This document shows positions 1 through 6,349 of a DNA stretch of 16,090 bases, piece after piece; the first letter of the stretch is position 1, and each line of letters begins with the position of its first letter. Under the pieces are notes generated by a model that worked only from the letters and a program-made list of their open reading frames with translations, searched no databases and had not been told where the DNA came from. The translations under genes were made by a program, and so were the position numbers. The stretch is taken from NCBI GenBank assembly GCA_005239585.1, contig SBBU01000148.1, positions 1 through 16,090 on the forward strand, in the 5' to 3' direction. This DNA comes from Planctomycetaceae bacterium. GTDB lineage: Bacteria > Planctomycetota > MHYJ01 > SBBU01.

Positions 1-341
1 ACCTTTGCGCACGCAATCTTTCGTTCAGGAAGACCTCCTAGCGCATCTACAATGTCTGAGTGCTTTATCTTTTGAGCCTCTTTTATTTCCTTTCCTTTGA
101 TGAGCTCTGTGAGAATAGATGCCGATGCAATTGAGGCGGTGCAGCCAAATGTCTTCATCTTAACCTCTTCTATTGTGTTCTCCTTGATCTTGAGATAGAG
201 CTTGATAATGTCTCCACAGCGCTTGTTTTCTACAGAGACTACCACTGTGGGATCTTTGATGTCTCCTGCATTCCTCGGATTCTGAAAGTGATCAAGCACT
301 TTTTTAGAATATTCCTTTAGTTCATCGGTGATTTTTCCCAT
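1..341 (-). CDS. nifU: IscU/NifU-type Fe-S cluster assembly scaffold, 3' end beyond window
   Basis: Partial gene; 113 residues are visible from the ATG at 341. The protein is the scaffold on which a cysteine desulfurase builds [2Fe-2S] clusters before transfer to apoproteins in the cytoplasm. The IscU fold signature is clear: DHFQNPRN near residues 17-24, RCGD with C42 and D44, FGCTASIASAS with C67, and KIAC with C111. These match the three ligand cysteines and the conserved Asp of IscU/NifU N-terminal domains. One oddity is that the residue before the third Cys, usually His (KIHC), is Ala here. The window cannot show whether a NifU C-terminal domain follows. No Shine-Dalgarno site precedes the ATG; a promoter-like pair sits immediately upstream. 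It lies downstream of and co-directional with the rpsD-rpoA-rplQ operon. The family call is firm; iscU versus nifU naming is not. Confidence 0.88.
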   Translation of the reverse strand, partial: MGKITDELKEYSKKVLDHFQNPRNAGDIKDPTVVVSVENKRCGDIIKLYLKIKENTIEEVKMKTFGCTASIASASILTELIKGKEIKEAQKIKHSDIVDALGGLPERKIACAK

Positions 342-350
342 ATAAAGCAA

Positions 351-379
351 AGTGTAGAGAGTTAACTTTAATTAATCAA
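351..379 (-). promoter_or_regulatory. Probable near-leaderless promoter of the IscU/NifU gene
   Basis: Read on the minus strand: TTGATT at 379-374, a 17-nt spacer, then TACACT at 356-351. The start codon begins 9 nt after the -10 box, so transcription would begin about 1-3 nt before the ATG. The match to consensus is moderate (4 of 6 in each box). It is believable mainly because the same geometry recurs at other genes in the window. Confidence 0.45.
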
Positions 380-432
380 ATCAGAATTTTTTTTCATGAC
401 CAATATTCTTTCACCAATGAGCCCAGGATTTA

Positions 433-936
433 TTATTTTTTTGTCTCGAGTTTCTTCTTTTTGTCAAGTTTTTTCTTGTCGCGTTCTTCCCTAGCCTTTG
501 CACCGAGGCCTGCAAGGTAGAGTTCCTCGTCGTGGTCTTTGTGGACAACGAGTTCCCAGATGGCGCGCTCACCCATGTCGCCCAGTCTGTGAGAGGCGAA
601 TTTGCCATGTTTTTCGGCCTCGAATCTATATCCGCCTAGTCTGATGACTCTTGTGTAGCCTCCTGCTCTATCGGAAAAACGATCTTTAATGTCGTTGAAC
701 AGCTTTTTTACTACATTCTCATCCTGAATAAAGCCTAGGGCGCGTCTGTAGTTGGCTAGTCCCCCTTTTTTAGCCAGTGTAATCATCTTCTCAGCCTTTC
801 CCCTGAATTCCTTTGCTTTTTGGAGGGTAGTAACTATCCTGCCGTGTGCGAATAGATTTGTGACAAGATTCCTGCCTAACATCTCTCTGTGAGATGTTAT
901 TCTTCCAAGCTTTCTCCCTTTTAATCGGTGCCTCAT
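433..936 (-). CDS. rplQ: 50S ribosomal protein bL17
   Basis: Component of the large ribosomal subunit near the peptide exit tunnel. The N-terminus MRHRLKGRKLGRITSHREM and the following RNLVTNLFAHGRIVTTL segment are the classic L17 signature. At 167 residues it is longer than the roughly 120-130 of many bacteria. The excess is a highly charged, lysine-rich C-terminal tail (about residues 145-167), as seen in several non-proteobacterial lineages. The start lies 3 nt after the rpoA stop, and AAGGA inside the end of rpoA is a good Shine-Dalgarno site. It is therefore read from the rpsD promoter and coupled to rpoA. No convincing hairpin terminator follows in the 91 bp before the IscU/NifU start, so read-through is possible. 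Confidence 0.97.
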   Translation of the reverse strand: MRHRLKGRKLGRITSHREMLGRNLVTNLFAHGRIVTTLQKAKEFRGKAEKMITLAKKGGLANYRRALGFIQDENVVKKLFNDIKDRFSDRAGGYTRVIRLGGYRFEAEKHGKFASHRLGDMGERAIWELVVHKDHDEELYLAGLGAKAREERDKKKLDKKKKLETKK

Positions 937-939
937 CTT

Positions 940-1956
940 TTATTCCTTACGTCCAAGTAGCTCCTCTATATTTATACCGAGTGATAGGCCTCTTTCGGCA
1001 AGTTTCTTTTTTACTTCTCGGAGAGAGGTCTTGCCAAAGTTTTTGAGTTTCAGAAGCTCTGGCTCAGTTTTTATGACCAAGTCTCCTATTGTCTCGATCT
1101 TTTCAGACACAAGTGAGTTGTAGGCACGCATGGAGAGATCAAGCTCAGACATGGAGACTGAAAGTATATTTCGCAGCTCCTCTGCCTTTTTTTTCTTCTG
1201 CTTGATTTCTTCCACTTTTGTTTCGCTTGCGTGGACTGGCCTGCCCAGATTGTACTGTTGAACAAATGGATTTAGATGTTTTCTGAGAATCTTTGCTGAC
1301 TCTACTAGTGCTTCTTCGGGAGTGACTGCTCCCGTGGTCCAGACCTCGAAGATCAGCCTGTCATAATTTGTGAATCTGCCAACTCGTGTGTTTTCTACCG
1401 AATACTTGACTCTTTTTACTGGAGAGAAATTTGCATCGACTGGGATGCCATCAATCTCGGCTAAATCTTTTTGAAGTTCCTCTGCAGTAACATATCGTCT
1501 TCCCTTTTTTATCTCTATTTTGCAGTCGAATTCGACATCTTCGGCAAGGGTTGCTATGTGTGCCTCTGGGTTTACTATTTCCACACCCATCTCTGGGGCA
1601 ATATGTTCAGCCCTGATCTCACCTTTTTTGCTGGCTTTTAATTGAAGCGTCTTGGCAGTGATGTCACCATGAAGTCTGAAAACAAGTTGTTTCAAGTTGA
1701 GTATTATATCTACTACATCTTCTTGCACGCCGTCAAGGCTGGTAAATTCATGCGGTGCGCCCTTTATCTTGACGCTTGTAACTGCTGTGCCTTCGATAGA
1801 TGAGTATAGAATTCTTCGTAATGAATTACCGATAGTGACACCGAAACCCTGCTCAAAGGGCTCTATGATAAATTTTCCATAGTTACGTGTTGAGGTTTTC
1901 TCATCTAACACTACTCTTGTGGGTAGTTCAAAATCTTTCCATCTGATTCTAATCAT
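940..1956 (-). CDS. rpoA: DNA-directed RNA polymerase subunit alpha
   Basis: The alpha subunit dimerises to nucleate RNA polymerase assembly and contacts UP elements and activators through its C-terminal domain. At 338 aa it is full length. The N-terminal assembly domain occupies about residues 1-235, including GFGVTIGNSLRRILYSS. A lysine-rich linker follows around 245-260. The alpha-CTD spans about 268-330 with RAYNSL (R277, N280) and NFGKTSL (N306, G308, K309). These correspond to E. coli R265/N268 and the NLGKKSL loop; the equivalent of K298 is Thr here. The ATG at 1956 is preceded by GAGGGTGGTGA, an acceptable Shine-Dalgarno site. The gene lies 43 nt downstream of rpsD and 3 nt upstream of rplQ in one operon. 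Confidence 0.98.
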   Translation of the reverse strand: MIRIRWKDFELPTRVVLDEKTSTRNYGKFIIEPFEQGFGVTIGNSLRRILYSSIEGTAVTSVKIKGAPHEFTSLDGVQEDVVDIILNLKQLVFRLHGDITAKTLQLKASKKGEIRAEHIAPEMGVEIVNPEAHIATLAEDVEFDCKIEIKKGRRYVTAEELQKDLAEIDGIPVDANFSPVKRVKYSVENTRVGRFTNYDRLIFEVWTTGAVTPEEALVESAKILRKHLNPFVQQYNLGRPVHASETKVEEIKQKKKKAEELRNILSVSMSELDLSMRAYNSLVSEKIETIGDLVIKTEPELLKLKNFGKTSLREVKKKLAERGLSLGINIEELLGRKE

Positions 1957-1999
1957 TCACCACCCTCAAAATTTTTTTTCTCAAGCCACGGTCTGTTAA

Positions 2000-2635
2000 T
2001 TACCGTGTTAGGTATTCAACAATTAATTGCGGTTCAATGGTTATCTGTGTCTCGTAAGGATCAGGCAATTGAACTATCTGTGCCTTTGGAGGATCCTCCT
2101 GAACAAGTTTCAGCCAAGTTGGGACCTCATCTCCAGTCGCTTTGCGGGCCTCATAAGCCTCCTTAATTAATTTTATCGAGTTTTCTTTATTACGGGGTTC
2201 TACCACTTCACCGGCATTTAGCAAGTAAGAGGGCACTGTAATCTTGCGGCCATTTACAGCGATATGGCCATGAGTTACAAGTTGTTTGGCATGGGCTCTG
2301 GAGAGTGCCATGCCTGCCCTGTAGAGTACGTTATCAAGCCTGCTTTCAAGGTATCTCAAGAAAACCTCACCTGTGTTACCTGGTTCTCGATAAGCCATTT
2401 TAAATATACGAGCAGCCTGTCTCATTGAGAGTCCATAGTGCCTCTTTAGCCTCTGTGTTTCCCTGAGATGTACACCGAAATCTGTTAGCCTGGGCTTTCT
2501 GTCACCGTGAACACCGGGGACTTTGCCTCTCTTGTCAACAGGGCATTTTGCTGTGAAGCACTTGGCCCCTTTGAGATAAAGTTTCATCTGTGCCCTTCGG
2601 CACTTGGCACACTTGTTATCTTGAATTTTAGCCAC
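2000..2635 (-). CDS. rpsD: 30S ribosomal protein uS4, zinc-binding form (GTG start)
   Basis: Primary 16S rRNA-binding protein that initiates small-subunit assembly. Beginning at the GTG at 2635 gives 211 aa. Cysteines then fall at positions 9, 12, 26 and 31, exactly the spacing of the zinc-binding S4 of Thermus thermophilus. The body has LTDFGVHLRETQRLKRHYG, an S4 RNA-binding domain (LESRLDNVLYRAG, QLVTHGHIAVNGRKI) and the C-terminal EPQLIVEYLTR. The frame stays open to an ATG at 2719. The added 28 residues are hydrophobic and atypical of S4, and a strong promoter lies inside that stretch, so that longer start is rejected. There is no Shine-Dalgarno site; the -10 box ends 10 nt before the GTG, predicting a 5' leader of only a few nucleotides. 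First gene of rpsD-rpoA-rplQ; rpsM and rpsK are not adjacent. Confidence 0.96.
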   Translation of the reverse strand: MAKIQDNKCAKCRRAQMKLYLKGAKCFTAKCPVDKRGKVPGVHGDRKPRLTDFGVHLRETQRLKRHYGLSMRQAARIFKMAYREPGNTGEVFLRYLESRLDNVLYRAGMALSRAHAKQLVTHGHIAVNGRKITVPSYLLNAGEVVEPRNKENSIKLIKEAYEARKATGDEVPTWLKLVQEDPPKAQIVQLPDPYETQITIEPQLIVEYLTR

Positions 2636-2645
2636 AAGGAACGAT

Positions 2646-2675
2646 ATTATATAGCAGTAAATGTGTAAAAAGCAA
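2646..2675 (-). promoter_or_regulatory. Sigma70-type promoter of rpsD-rpoA-rplQ
   Basis: Minus strand: TTGCTT at 2675-2670, an 18-nt spacer, then a perfect TATAAT at 2651-2646. Initiation about 7 nt downstream falls near 2639, only about 4 nt ahead of the GTG at 2635. This promoter fixes the rpsD start, because any start upstream of about 2640 would lie outside the transcript. Confidence 0.75.
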
Positions 2676-2684
2676 GCCCAGCAC

Positions 2685-2758
2685 TTTGGACTAGATAAAA
2701 TGTAAACGGCGGTCCGCAATAATCAATTAATATCTGTACCAGTTGTTTCTAGTCCAAA
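2685..2758. repeat. 11-bp perfect inverted repeat between rpsD and the divergent gene
   Basis: TTTGGACTAGA at 2685-2695 is the exact reverse complement of TCTAGTCCAAA at 2748-2758, with a 52-bp spacer. Similarity continues weakly beyond the arms, with 7 of the next 12 positions matching. The left arm ends 9 bp upstream of the rpsD -35 box. The right arm ends 15 bp before the ATG of the divergent gene. It could be a pair of operators for a regulator of both directions, or chance. A short near-palindrome, GCGGTCCGC, lies between the arms. Confidence 0.5.
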
Positions 2759-2773
2759 AAGCAGGGCAAGATA

Positions 2774-4078
2774 ATGGCTGCTGAAATTCGTCTTAACTGT
2801 ATGAGGATAATTCTTGTAATTATGTTCCTAGGCGGGGCAAATGAGCTATTTGCCCAGATTCACGATCGATGGCATATTGAACTCAGGACGCAGGAACGTC
2901 CACAGTTTTTCACATATAATAGTAAAAGATATCTATATTTTACATTTGAGCTTAAAAATACATTAAAAGAGACAAATTGCCCCCTTATGCTGGATCTAAC
3001 TGCTTATGTTGAAAAGCAAAAGAGCATGGTTGATGATAAAACAAAACTAAATATAGATGTCCTTAAAGATGTTTTACGGGACAATGTTGTAAGCTGCAAA
3101 AAGTGTCAGACAATCCAGGATTTTCCAATTACCAAATGCAAAAAATGCGATACTGATCTATATGGTGCTATAAAAACAACAGCTAACTCTGTAAAATGTA
3201 AAAAATGTGATACGGATCAGGAGTTTCCGACGAGGAAATGCAAGAAATGTGATGCAGATCTTTATGACGCAATAAAGGAAAAAGATCACAAGGGGTACCA
3301 AAAATACGTCCTGGGAAAGTACTGTACCGCTGTAATCTCTCCTGAGGTTGAATATAGATTGATCGAGCATATTGCCGGGCTTTCAAATCGAACTAAGGAC
3401 GTGATCAAGGCCTCTATAGATGAGTTCAAAAACAATGGATACTTTCTCTCACTTGCCGAAATAAGAAAGAAAAAAGTCTTAAAACCCGGTCAAAAAATAA
3501 CCGGACTAGCAATATTCGAAAACATCGACGAAGATGCCATATTTTTAGAGATATTTATCGCTGGAGTATTTGATTTTGTAAATATCATAAGTATTGTTGA
3601 AGGAGAGATGGAGCTGGAGTACAAAAACGATATTTTAAAGATTGTCTATGAGTTTGATAAGGTGCGTGCCGGAAAAGATGAGGACTTTGTAAGATTTAAG
3701 AAAAGAGAGAGGGTGACAAAGAGAATCGGTCCCATTTCTTCCAAGGATACTCTTCAAAAACTGCTCGATACAATGTTTGATCAGGTCAGAAAGGAGAATG
3801 CCTGGGCTAAGGAGAAACTGAAACCTGAGGAATTGGACGCCCGCAGGCAAAAAGACGGCATTAGTAAACTTGACGTTAACATCGCCGCAAATATATTCCT
3901 TTTGGCTACTGGTCTCGATTTCGGTTACGATCTTGACAAGACGATACTGGAAAATGAGGCCGCCATCTGGAAAATTCATGATTTCTGGGTCAATAACAAA
4001 CACAGGCTGACCTACGATGAAGGCTACAATCAATTCATCTTGGAAAACGAGAAGAAAAAGCCTACAGAGAGTAAATAA
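2774..4078 (+). CDS. Exported protein with a tandemly duplicated double-CxxC module
   Basis: Not recognised as a named family. The N-terminus (residues 1-28, hydrophobic core 11-21, likely cleavage after FAQ) looks like a signal peptide, so the 434-aa product should act outside the cytoplasmic membrane. Residues 108-168 hold four CxxC pairs: C108/C111, C122/C125, C142/C145 and C156/C159. Equivalent cysteines are exactly 34 residues apart, and the units share KCKKCDTD and DLY.AIK motifs, so this is an in-frame tandem duplication of a zinc-ribbon-like module. The rest is charged alpha/beta sequence; the segment around residues 235-265 (LKPGQKITGLAIFENIDEDA) resembles a beta-sandwich-like stretch. 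The ATG at 2774 was chosen because AGGG lies upstream; an in-frame ATG at 2801 has no such site but would also leave a signal peptide. It is transcribed divergently from rpsD and ends at a strong terminator. Confidence 0.85.
   Translation: MAAEIRLNCMRIILVIMFLGGANELFAQIHDRWHIELRTQERPQFFTYNSKRYLYFTFELKNTLKETNCPLMLDLTAYVEKQKSMVDDKTKLNIDVLKDVLRDNVVSCKKCQTIQDFPITKCKKCDTDLYGAIKTTANSVKCKKCDTDQEFPTRKCKKCDADLYDAIKEKDHKGYQKYVLGKYCTAVISPEVEYRLIEHIAGLSNRTKDVIKASIDEFKNNGYFLSLAEIRKKKVLKPGQKITGLAIFENIDEDAIFLEIFIAGVFDFVNIISIVEGEMELEYKNDILKIVYEFDKVRAGKDEDFVRFKKRERVTKRIGPISSKDTLQKLLDTMFDQVRKENAWAKEKLKPEELDARRQKDGISKLDVNIAANIFLLATGLDFGYDLDKTILENEAAIWKIHDFWVNNKHRLTYDEGYNQFILENEKKKPTESK
3092..3295 (+). repeat. 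Two tandem 102-bp coding repeats (double-CxxC units)
   Basis: Copies at about 3092-3193 and 3194-3295 encode residues 107-140 and 141-174 of the exported protein. All four cysteines, the KCKKCD motif and DLY.AIK are kept in register at a 34-residue period. Many synonymous codons differ, so the duplication is not recent. Confidence 0.75.
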
Positions 4079-4140
4079 AGCAATTTATTGGTTCTTCTTA
4101 CTTTTCACGAAAAATGTTCAAAAACCTGACTGGTTTCAGA

Positions 4141-4170
4141 AAAAAATCCGACAATGTTGTCGGATTTTTT
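4141..4170. terminator. Bidirectional intrinsic terminator
   Basis: A perfect inverted repeat: AAAAAATCCGACAA at 4141-4154, TG centre, TTGTCGGATTTTTT at 4157-4170. The GC-bearing stem CCGACAA/TTGTCGG is followed by a T-tract on both strands. It can end the + transcript of the exported-protein gene (stop at 4078) and a - transcript reading out of transketolase. Confidence 0.88.
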
Positions 4171-4246
4171 CAACCTCGATATGTGACGCCTTTATAGAGT
4201 ATCAGTACTTCCGGACAATTCAAAGCTGGATATTTGAACTTGAGAG

Positions 4247-4423
4247 ATATCACGCGTTTCGTGAATCTTTTGCAAGTTGCTGTATTCAGCAACTTGCAAA
4301 AGTGCAAATGATAAACCTATTATGGCATCCAACTATCGCTATACATGTCAATTTGGCTGATCATTTGCGTTTTCGTCCAGTCACATTTTGTTACGGGACG
4401 AAAAATCACGGAACGCGTGATAT
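4247..4423. repeat. Nested inverted repeats forming a cloverleaf-like element
   Basis: Four sets of complementary arms are packed almost without gaps. The outer arms, 4247-4264 and 4406-4423, pair over 18 bp, with one U-G wobble (4259/4411) if transcribed from the + strand. Inside are a hairpin with a perfect 16-bp stem, 4267-4282/4287-4302, with loop TATT; a 9-bp stem, 4304-4312/4360-4368; and a 9-bp stem, 4370-4378/4396-4404. A further 7-bp pair, 4175-4181 (CTCGATA) and 4434-4440, brackets the whole, but its right arm lies within transketolase codons. The element starts 2 nt beyond the transketolase TAG and contains no credible gene. It might be a structured RNA, a fold-back (MITE-like) element or a recombination site. 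The rest of the 4079-4425 gap holds the terminator at 4141-4170 and a 6-bp inverted repeat (TTCAAA 4219-4224, TTTGAA 4233-4238). Confidence 0.85.
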
Positions 4424-4425
4424 GC

Positions 4426-6234
4426 CTAAATTCTATCGAGTACTTTTTTGGTTATAGAGGAAGCTGATATCCCAAAAGTATCCAGTAGCTCTTCAGGTTT
4501 TCCAGACCTTGGTATTTCTCTGACAGCAAGGATGTGAATTGTACATTTTCCAGAGAGCTCGGATGAGACTGCTTCACCCAAACCGCCTGCCGGGCTATGG
4601 TCTTCAACTGTGATAATGTTCTTGGTTTTCTTTGCACACTCTGAGAGCGTCTGTGCATCGAGTGGCTTTATTGAGTAGGCATCGACAACCCGAATAAAGA
4701 TGTTGCGGGCCTTGAGTGTTTCATATGCCCTGAGTGCCTCGTATACTGTTATGCCTGCACTGACAACAGTAGCAACATCCTGAGAGCTGGAGCGAAGCAC
4801 TTTGGATCCGCCTAGATGAAACTCTTCAGAAGGTTCATAAATTACACTCGTTTTGGGTCTCGTTGTTCTTATGTAAACAATGCCGCCCGCTTTTATGGCA
4901 AGTTCTGTAAGGCGCTCAGCGCTGATTCCATCTGAGGGATAGAGTACCTTTGAACCATATACGGCCCTCATCATTGCAATGTCCTCTAATCCCATCTGGC
5001 TTGGCCCATCTTCTCCGATTGATATCCCTGCGTGGCTTCCGCATATGATGAGGTGGGCAGGTCTTGAGTAGGCTGACATTCGTATAAAGTCATATGCCCG
5101 TGTAAGGAAACAGGCGAAACTTGAGGAGAATGGTATCTTTCCTTCGGTCGCAAGCCCTAGTGCAACTCCTATCATATTCTGTTCTGCTATGAACATCTCA
5201 ACAAATCTCGATGGGAATTTCTCTTTGAATTTTTCTGCAAAAGTAGAGTTCTTTACATCACCATCCAGTACGAAAAGCCGTGGGAAGATCATCCCGAGTT
5301 TCACAAGTGCATTACCATAGGCCTCCCGTGTAGCTACTTCCTGTCCAAGTTTATAACTTACTTCAATATGACTAGATGAATCTGCTTCGATTTTAATTTG
5401 GTTTGTATAGGATCTGTCTGGAACGGGCTTGATTATGGCCGAATCCGGTATCTCTTTAAGAGCAGACTCTAGCTCTGATCCCTTCTTTAGCGCCTTCCCA
5501 TGCCATCCGTCTTTGCCTTCAAGGAATGAGACCCCTTTGCCTTTTATGGTCTTTGCAACGATTACAGTTGGAGAATCGGTGCTGATGCTCGAAAAAGCCT
5601 TTTCAATTTCATTCAAATTATGTCCATCAATGCACTTGACATCCCAGCCAAAGGCATCAAATCTTTTACGATACGACTCTACTTCATGTTCAAACATAGT
5701 CTTTCCTGATTGACCCAGTCCATTTACGTCGACGATAGCTACTAGATTGGAGAGCTTGTGGTAGCCTGCAAATTGGACGGCCTCCCAGACTGACCCCTCT
5801 GCAACTTCACCGTCACCAAGGAGAACGTATGTGATTCCCTTGACGCCGTCCTGTCTCCTTGCATATGCAATACCGCAGCCAACCGATAGACCCTGACCAA
5901 GTGAACCAGTTGCAGCCTTGACCCATTTGAATCTTGGAGTAGGGTGTCCTTCGAGCACTGAATCGAATCTTCTTAGGTTCAATAGATTCTCGTCAGTTGC
6001 CCCGCTCAGTCGAAGCGTTGCATACAAAATAGGCGCACAATGGCCCTTTGAGAGTACAAACACATCCTGATTTCTTGTTGCTGGGTCCTTTGGGTTGAAT
6101 CTCATCGTCTTGAAGAATAGCACACTCATTATATCTGCGCATGACAGACAGCTTGTCGGATGCCCGGACCCCGCCTCCGAGGTCATGAGAAGCACATCGC
6201 GCCTCAATTTGTTTGCTACTGTAGCTAAATCCAT
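4426..6234 (-). CDS. tkt: Transketolase, short single-chain form
   Basis: Thiamin-diphosphate enzyme moving two-carbon ketol units between sugar phosphates in the non-oxidative pentose phosphate pathway, in the cytoplasm. At 602 aa it combines the PP and Pyr domains in one chain. It resembles the shorter animal/archaeal-like type more than the roughly 660-aa E. coli type. Visible motifs are SGHPTS (H25), SKGHCAP (H65), the ThDP/Mg motif GDGEVAEGS (140-148) with N171, WHGK (H245) and AEQNMIG with the catalytic Glu (E351). GEDGPSQMGLEDIA (407-420) is typical of transketolases and DXS-like enzymes. The ATG at 6234 has no Shine-Dalgarno site but sits 8 nt after a perfect -10 box. It is monocistronic in this window, convergent with the exported-protein gene. 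1-deoxy-xylulose-5-phosphate synthase is less likely on length and motif order. Confidence 0.95.
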   Translation of the reverse strand: MDLATVANKLRRDVLLMTSEAGSGHPTSCLSCADIMSVLFFKTMRFNPKDPATRNQDVFVLSKGHCAPILYATLRLSGATDENLLNLRRFDSVLEGHPTPRFKWVKAATGSLGQGLSVGCGIAYARRQDGVKGITYVLLGDGEVAEGSVWEAVQFAGYHKLSNLVAIVDVNGLGQSGKTMFEHEVESYRKRFDAFGWDVKCIDGHNLNEIEKAFSSISTDSPTVIVAKTIKGKGVSFLEGKDGWHGKALKKGSELESALKEIPDSAIIKPVPDRSYTNQIKIEADSSSHIEVSYKLGQEVATREAYGNALVKLGMIFPRLFVLDGDVKNSTFAEKFKEKFPSRFVEMFIAEQNMIGVALGLATEGKIPFSSSFACFLTRAYDFIRMSAYSRPAHLIICGSHAGISIGEDGPSQMGLEDIAMMRAVYGSKVLYPSDGISAERLTELAIKAGGIVYIRTTRPKTSVIYEPSEEFHLGGSKVLRSSSQDVATVVSAGITVYEALRAYETLKARNIFIRVVDAYSIKPLDAQTLSECAKKTKNIITVEDHSPAGGLGEAVSSELSGKCTIHILAVREIPRSGKPEELLDTFGISASSITKKVLDRI

Positions 6235-6242
6235 CGCAACCC

Positions 6243-6270
6243 ATTATATTAGGCAAAATTACGCAGTCAA
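6243..6270 (-). promoter_or_regulatory. Strong near-leaderless promoter of transketolase
   Basis: Minus strand: TTGACT at 6270-6265, a 16-nt spacer and a perfect TATAAT at 6248-6243. Eight nucleotides separate the -10 box from the ATG, so initiation is predicted within about 2 nt of the start codon. Confidence 0.75.
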
Positions 6271-6275
6271 ACAAA

Positions 6276-6289
6276 TCTGAATTTTCAGA
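6276..6289. promoter_or_regulatory. Small palindrome upstream of the transketolase -35 box
   Basis: TCTGAA-TT-TTCAGA lies 5 bp upstream of the transketolase -35 element, in the divergent intergenic region. It could be an operator. In such AT-rich sequence a 6-bp arm can also be chance. Confidence 0.25.
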
Positions 6290-6349
6290 ATTTTAGCAAC
6301 CTTTTCGGATAGTATATTGAAGAAAAGAGTTTTTATAAAAAACTTTAAT

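Noticed and set aside
342..432. Terminator between rplQ and the IscU/NifU gene
   Set aside because: No stable inverted repeat followed by a T-tract on the minus strand; the visible T-run is on the wrong strand.
2636..2719. N-terminal 28-residue extension of rpsD starting at ATG 2719
   Set aside because: The cysteine spacing of zinc-binding S4 and the TATAAT promoter within the extension both place the start at GTG 2635.
3158..4033. Minus-strand frames opposite the 434-aa exported-protein gene
   Set aside because: Antisense shadows of a gene with a clear signal peptide and cysteine repeats; no promoter or Shine-Dalgarno support.
4247..4423. CRISPR array or integron attC site as the explanation of the nested repeats
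   Set aside because: Repeats are inverted rather than regularly spaced direct copies. I see no integrase or cas genes and no cassette structure.
4017..4457. Open reading frame of 146 codons across the transketolase/exported-protein gap
   Set aside because: It runs through a perfect terminator hairpin and the nested inverted repeats, overlaps both flanking genes and has no start signals. The frame is open by chance in palindromic sequence.
5993..6280. Overlapping frames on both strands around the transketolase 5' end
   Set aside because: They lie opposite or out of frame with strongly conserved transketolase sequence and lack protein-like composition.
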